From NCBI GenBank assembly GCA_033764435.1, contig JANRIX010000058.1, positions 69,080-133,079 on the forward strand: a stretch of DNA of 64,000 bases. The letters run 5' to 3'. Under the pieces are notes generated by a model. That model did not search any database, had not been told where the DNA came from, and saw only the letters and a list, made by a program, of their open reading frames with translations. Position 1 is the stretch's first letter. Each line of letters begins with the position of its first letter. The position numbers were made by a program, and so were the translations under genes. Shown here piece after piece: positions 60,313 to 64,000 of this stretch. Origin of the DNA: JAEUMY01 sp033764435 (GTDB lineage Bacteria > Pseudomonadota > Gammaproteobacteria > Burkholderiales > Usitatibacteraceae).

Positions 60313-60641
60313 GGCTTACCTCCGTGCTGCGAGTGATTGACCGCCTTGGGCTTGGTCTCAGCCGGGAGAGCAGTGCCACGGAGATGGCCGGCATGGCCGC
60401 CCAAGCCCGCCATGTCGTCGTTGATGCGGCGCCAGTCGACCATGGGCTCGTCGAGCCGGAAACGCTGGTAGTCCTGGAAAGCCGAGGTATAGCCCACGCT
60501 CGGGGCGACTGAGGCCACCGGTTGTGGCGTGTCAGCGGTCTTCGTCGGTTGTCCACCGTGGTGGGCATGTTGCTGGGCCGACACGGTTGTCGTCACAAGT
60601 AATGCGACAGGGGCCAGGCAAATACAGAATCGAGAAATCAT
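60309..60641 (-). CDS. Small His-rich exported protein
   Basis: A 110-residue protein with signal peptide MISRFCICLAPVALLVTTTVSA-QQ, a HAHHGG start, the central VDWRRINDDMAGLGGHAGHLRG and an end with NHSQHGG. Such proteins precede TolC-like genes in copper clusters; histidines could bind metal. It overlaps the TolC gene by four bases. Confidence 0.72.
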   Translation of the reverse strand: MISRFCICLAPVALLVTTTVSAQQHAHHGGQPTKTADTPQPVASVAPSVGYTSAFQDYQRFRLDEPMVDWRRINDDMAGLGGHAGHLRGTALPAETKPKAVNHSQHGGKP

Positions 60642-60743
60642 GAAGGTCTCCAAAGGGTCACGTAAACCCTGGGAGACGGCGTGCGACAGCTAAAGCGGCT
60701 TAGCCGCTACTACCGATGCGCGCGCAGATCGAACTCCCAGGCG

Positions 60744-61112
60744 CTAAGTCTGGGGCCGTGCAGGAGGTCGAGGCAGGAGATCGGGGAAGAACGACGAGAA
60801 GTCGGCCCGGCTGGTGTCAGCAGGGTCGAGCGGCGGGACCGCACCGCCGGTGGAGGCCATCGACGGTGGCAGGATCGCACCAGCGATGTGGCAGAGGTCG
60901 CAATGTTCGCAACTGACCTGCGGAGCGCCGCGCTTGGACGGATCGCAGTGCGACGAGCTCTGGGACTCGTCCGCCTGCATCCCGTCAGACTGGGCCAGAT
61001 GCATGGCCCCCATCATGCCTTGCGCACAAAACGGCATAGTGGCTGCCATGACGCCCGAGATCGGGAGCCAGGCCAGCAACCACAACAATGCCAGTTTGCG
61101 CAGGAATTTCAT
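60744..61112 (-). CDS. DUF2946-type protein, first gene of the copper operon
   Basis: A 122-residue protein: N-terminal hydrophobic segment LALLWLLAWLPISGVMAA, then MPFCAQGMMGAMH, a SHCD and a CEHCDLCHIAG cysteine cluster and a Pro-rich end. This is the DUF2946 pattern. It starts 82 nt downstream of the -10 of a CueR-type promoter, so it is the first gene of the operon. The next gene follows after a 102-nt gap with a weak hairpin. Confidence 0.78.
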   Translation of the reverse strand: MKFLRKLALLWLLAWLPISGVMAATMPFCAQGMMGAMHLAQSDGMQADESQSSSHCDPSKRGAPQVSCEHCDLCHIAGAILPPSMASTGGAVPPLDPADTSRADFSSFFPDLLPRPPARPQT

Positions 61113-61193
61113 GATGGTGTAGTGACCATTGTGACAGAGAATTGGTTCCGTCCGCCGCCCGGCCCGTGAAAACGGCATCGAGCGACATTGCCT

Positions 61194-61224
61194 ACGATAA
61201 ACCCTCCCCCAAGGGGAAGGTCAA
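61194..61224 (-). promoter_or_regulatory. CueR-type (MerR family) copper promoter
   Basis: On the - strand, -35 TTGACC and -10 TATCGT are separated by 19 nt, with the dyad ACCTTCCCCTTGGGGGAGGGT (61201-61221) in the spacer, of which the arms are ACCTTCCCC and its near-complement GGGGGAGGGT. This is the classical copA/CueR arrangement: over-long spacer and conserved ACCTTCC. It reads towards the DUF2946 gene at 61112. No cueR gene is in the window. Confidence 0.88.
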
Positions 61225-61234
61225 GCGGAATTTC

Positions 61235-61635
61235 TCAATGCCGATCCGCGCCGGCCCGCTTCGTCTTGTTGGACGCCGCTCCCTTCAGTCCTGCGGAGGT
61301 CGCCATCTGCTCGCAACTGTCCGCACAGTCTCGGCACACTTTCACACACTCGTCCATGTCGCCTACCTCCTCACAACTTTGCGCGCAGGCGTTGCAGACT
61401 TCCGCGCAGGCTCCACACACGGCGCCATGCAAGGGCGACTGGGTGAGCAGGAAATTGCCGGCGACCTGGCAAAGCTCCGCGCAATTCATCATGAGTTTGA
61501 AATGCTCTTCTTCAACGTGCTTGCCCCCAACTGCAGGCAATGCGTCATGGCCATTTGGAGGCAGATATTGTGGCACTCGGTACAAGCTGCAATGCAGCTT
61601 TGCATGTCGGGATTCGTCTGAGTCTGATGCGGCAT
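61235..61635 (-). pseudogene. Cys-rich copper-storage protein (Csp3-like), frameshifted
   Basis: Starting at MPHQTQTNPDMQSCIAACTE the frame runs about 37 codons with CIAACTECHNICLQMAMTHC, then breaks in a run of five Cs on the + strand (61524-61528). One more base there would restore a 133-residue four-helix-bundle protein continuing GGKHVEEEHFKLMMNCAELC, CGACAEVCNACAQSCEEVG and CVKVCRDCADSCEQM. Both halves fit the cytosolic Csp3 type (DUF326) that stores Cu(I) on cysteines; no signal peptide is seen. AGGAG precedes the ATG. It is either a real frameshift or a sequencing error in a homopolymer. Confidence 0.82.
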
Positions 61636-62062
61636 GGTGATCTCCTGGAGGGGAAGTGAACTGTTCAGGCAACGCATTGGGTATCGTGCGCACGCCGGAC
61701 GCCCTTTCAAATCGGACAAAGACGAAACAATTCGTAGGACAGCTCGGAATTCCATGTGGGACCTTGACGACTGTCATTCGACGGATTGCACCAGGAGCCG
61801 AAAGCATGGTCATGCCTGGCACGAGCGAGGAATGCGCCGGTGCGAGAGCAAGACGGGGTGGTCAGCGCGTCAGGGTCATGGCTTGCCTCGCGTGAAGCAT
61901 TGTTTTGAGCGCAAGACGACAATGCCGCACCCAGCCTGCGGCACATTTGACTGAGATCAAAATCGAATGCGGGTTTCCGCGCATACTGAGCCACCGATGC
62001 GAAATGAACGCCGCGAAGGATGGCATGCCAAACCTGCAGCTGTTGATCAACTTGGGATCGCG
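61636..62062. other. Gap between divergent copper genes
   Basis: Contains no convincing gene; a 79-codon open frame at 61656-61895 has no family features. It holds the upstream region of the frameshifted copper-storage gene (-) and the FNR-like site before the P-type ATPase (+). Confidence 0.6.
61947..61960 (+). promoter_or_regulatory. FNR/ANR-like site before the P-type ATPase
   Basis: TTGACTGAGATCAA matches the FNR consensus TTGAT-N4-ATCAA at nine of ten defined bases. A possible -10, CATACT, is at 61982-61987, placing a start of transcription near 61995 and the site near -41.5, the classical activating position. Confidence 0.6.
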
Positions 62063-64000
62063 ATGAATCACACCGAACACGCTCACAGCCATGCAGGCGC
62101 GACGCACGCGCATTCCCATGATCATGGCGCGAGCACACCCGCGCCGATCCCGGCCGAACCCGCGACAGAGACTGTCTTCACCTGTCCCATGCATCCGCAG
62201 ATCCGCCAGCCAGTGCCTGGCAATTGCCCTATTTGCGGCATGACGCTGGAACCGGTGATGCCGACATTGCAGGAGGGACCGGATCCCGAATTGGTCGACT
62301 TTGGACGGCGCTTCTGGTGGACCTTGCCGCTCACGGTCATCGTGACGCTGCTCGCAATGTTCGGTCAGCATGTCAGTGCCATTCCGCCAGCGGCGCGGAC
62401 CTGGGCCGAACTGTTCCTGACGATTCCCGTCGTGCTCTGGGCAGGATGGCCTTTCTTCGTGCGAGGCTGGCAATCGGTCCTTCACCGCAGCCCCAACATG
62501 TGGACGTTGATTGCGACCGGCGTCGGGGCAGCGTTCCTCTACAGTGTGGTGGCGACACTGGTACCCGGCTGGTTTCCGAGCGGCTTCGAGGCACATGGCC
62601 GCGTGGGCGTGTATTACGAAGCCGCCGCAGTGATCGTGTCGCTGACGCTGCTGGGCCAGATCATGGAGCTCAAGGCGAGGTCACAAACGTCGGCTGCGAT
62701 CAAGGCGTTGCTCGGGCTGGCGCCCAAGACCGCACGGCGCATCGCGGAGGATGGCACCGAAGAGGATATCCCTCTTTCGCACGTTCACATCGGTGACCAA
62801 CTCAGGGTTCGCCCCGGCGAAAAAGTCCCGACGGACGGGGTCGTGATCGAGGGACGTTCCAGCGTGGATGAGTCGATGATCACTGGCGAGCCCATCCCGG
62901 TCGAGAAAACACCCGGCGTCAAGGTCGTGGGCGCCACGATCAATGGCAATGGCGCGCTGGTGATGCGCGCCGAGCGGGTTGGCGCAGAAACCATGCTGTC
63001 CCAGATCGTGCAGATGGTGGCGCAGGCGCAGCGTTCGCGTGCCCCCATGCAGCGCATGGCGGATGTCGTGTCCTACTGGTTTGTGCTGGCAGTCTTGGCG
63101 ATTGCGGTAACGACGTTGCTGGTGTGGGGATTCGCAGGACCGGAGCCGCGCTGGACCTTCGCGATGTTGAATGCGGTGGCCGTCTTGATCATCGCTTGTC
63201 CCTGCGCGCTGGGTCTTGCCACACCCATGTCCATCATGGTGGCCACCGGCAACGCGGCAACGAGCGGCATCCTGTTTCGCGATGCCGAGGCAATCGAAAA
63301 CCTGCGCCGCATCGATACGCTGATCGTCGACAAGACCGGCACACTGACCTTGGGCAAACCCGTCTTCCACAGCGTGGTGCCGACCGCAGGTTTCACGGAA
63401 GACGAAGTGTTGCGCATTGGCGCGACCTTGGACCAAGGTAGTGAGCATCCTTTGGCGGACGCCATCGTGGCTGAAGCCAAAGAGCGTGGCCTGGTGCTGG
63501 GCAAGGCCCAGGATTTCCAGTCCGATACTGGCATCGGCGTCAAAGGGAACGTGGATGGGCAATCCGTTGCATTGGGCAACACCGCATTGATGACCGATCT
63601 CTCTGTCGAAACCAACGCGTTGACCGAGGCGGCGGAGCAACGGCGCGCGGAAGGCGCGTCGGTCATGTTCCTGGCGGTGGCGGGACAACTGGCGGGATTG
63701 ATTGCCGTCGCCGACCCGATCAAGGAATCGTCCTTTGAAGCCATCGAGCAGCTGCACGCTGCGGGCATTCGAGTGGTCATGGCCACGGGTGACGGCCTCG
63801 CCACCGCGCAGGCCGTCGCAAAGAAGCTTGGCATCGACGAGGTGCACGGCGAGGTGCGTCCGCAAGACAAGGTTGACCTGGTGGCAAAGCTGCAAGCCCA
63901 AGGTAGACGTGTCGCGATGGCCGGGGACGGCATCAACGACGCGCCCGCCTTGGCGCGCGCCGACGTCGGCATTGCCATGGGTACAGGTACCGATGTGGCC
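62063..64000 (+). CDS. Copper-translocating P-type ATPase, C-terminus outside the window
   Basis: The frame is open for 646 codons to the window end. It starts MNHTEHAHSHAGATHAHSHD, a His-rich tail, then a heavy-metal-binding motif FTCPMHPQIRQPVPGNCPICG. Spans follow and the CPC motif in LIIACPCALGLATPMS, preceded by TGEPIPVEK. DKTGTLTLGKP is the phosphorylation site, GSEHPLADAI the HP motif and GDGINDAPAL the hinge. It exports Cu(I) with ATP. An ATG at 61997 would extend the protein by 22 residues but the FNR-like promoter favours 62063. Confidence 0.93.
   Translation, partial: MNHTEHAHSHAGATHAHSHDHGASTPAPIPAEPATETVFTCPMHPQIRQPVPGNCPICGMTLEPVMPTLQEGPDPELVDFGRRFWWTLPLTVIVTLLAMFGQHVSAIPPAARTWAELFLTIPVVLWAGWPFFVRGWQSVLHRSPNMWTLIATGVGAAFLYSVVATLVPGWFPSGFEAHGRVGVYYEAAAVIVSLTLLGQIMELKARSQTSAAIKALLGLAPKTARRIAEDGTEEDIPLSHVHIGDQLRVRPGEKVPTDGVVIEGRSSVDESMITGEPIPVEKTPGVKVVGATINGNGALVMRAERVGAETMLSQIVQMVAQAQRSRAPMQRMADVVSYWFVLAVLAIAVTTLLVWGFAGPEPRWTFAMLNAVAVLIIACPCALGLATPMSIMVATGNAATSGILFRDAEAIENLRRIDTLIVDKTGTLTLGKPVFHSVVPTAGFTEDEVLRIGATLDQGSEHPLADAIVAEAKERGLVLGKAQDFQSDTGIGVKGNVDGQSVALGNTALMTDLSVETNALTEAAEQRRAEGASVMFLAVAGQLAGLIAVADPIKESSFEAIEQLHAAGIRVVMATGDGLATAQAVAKKLGIDEVHGEVRPQDKVDLVAKLQAQGRRVAMAGDGINDAPALARADVGIAMGTGTDVA

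Noticed and set aside
60694..60708. AGCGGCT-T-AGCCGCT as a terminator inside the copper operon
   Set aside because: The stem is short with almost no loop and only TTTAGC follows; it may be a processing site but support is too weak.
61656..61895. A 79-codon frame upstream of the P-type ATPase
   Set aside because: No recognisable features; overlaps the promoter region of the copper-storage gene.
49279..64000. Mobile element ends around the copper and accessory region
   Set aside because: No transposase, integrase, tRNA end or flanking direct repeat could be seen, so transfer is suggested only by content, composition and missing palindromes.
1..64000. tRNA and rRNA genes
   Set aside because: No cloverleaf-like segments or rRNA sequences were noticed in the gaps; a covariance-model scan would be decisive.

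Overview
The window is about 64 kb of GC-rich DNA (roughly 62% by eye), densely coding, with short intergenic gaps and many 1-8 nt start/stop overlaps. Gene content points to a betaproteobacterium: a sucB-lpdA-zapE run, acuI-prpE, yaeQ, a livGFKHM-etfBA-acyl-CoA dehydrogenase operon, a valine-degradation mms cluster and a large periplasmic copper-resistance island. I cannot fix the genus. No rRNA, tRNA, CRISPR array, transposase or integrase was seen.

Layout. 1-9.2 kb: housekeeping genes on the + strand (end of sucB, a small membrane protein, lpdA, zapE, acuI, prpE, an acyltransferase-like protein, a Mug-like glycosylase, 5-formyl-THF cyclo-ligase, folD). 9.2-12 kb: a - strand block (DUF1801, pseudouridine synthase, yaeQ, putative lipoprotein). 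12.1-16.2 kb: acyl-CoA synthetase, alpha/beta hydrolase, phytoene-dehydrogenase-like oxidoreductase, with a convergent enoyl-CoA hydratase. 17.2-24 kb: a four-gene surface operon (TPR plus beta-barrel protein resembling the Slam/DUF560 type, a FecR-domain protein with a duplicated C-terminal module, a GT1-type glycosyltransferase, a choice-of-anchor-D protein). 24.1-32.3 kb: ABC uptake system continuous with etfBA and an acyl-CoA dehydrogenase, apparently coupling uptake of a carboxylate or amino acid to its oxidation. 32.5-42 kb: a signalling block: class III cyclase with FHA domain, a companion protein, an orphan substrate-binding protein, a Cache-HAMP-MFS fusion, a Cache-type membrane sensor, and divergently a Ser/Thr kinase with Cache and HAMP domains. 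42-48.4 kb: histidine-phosphatase-fold protein, FAH-family protein and valine-catabolic genes (hydrolase, hydratase, mmsB, mmsA). 48.6-51 kb: glycine-zipper protein, then a more AT-rich stretch with an uncharacterised protein and an orphan HipB-like regulator. 51-64 kb: copper island with a CueR-type promoter, multicopper oxidase, TolC-type lipoprotein, cupredoxin, CusF-like, DUF411 and DUF2946 proteins, a frameshifted Cys-rich copper-storage gene and a P-type copper ATPase truncated by the window end.

The most striking non-genic signal is a perfect 12-bp palindrome, GCGAATATTCGC, present in 21 exact copies between 364 and 46642, inside genes in all three reading frames and just upstream of start codons. 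It behaves like a highly iterated palindrome (compare cyanobacterial HIP1) and is missing from the surface operon, the signalling block and the whole region after 46.6 kb, so it may mark ancestral versus acquired DNA. The other leading candidates for undescribed biology are the Cache-HAMP-MFS / kinase / FHA-cyclase signalling block, whose kinase carries three TxxD motifs at exact 18-residue spacing, and the Slam-like/FecR surface operon.
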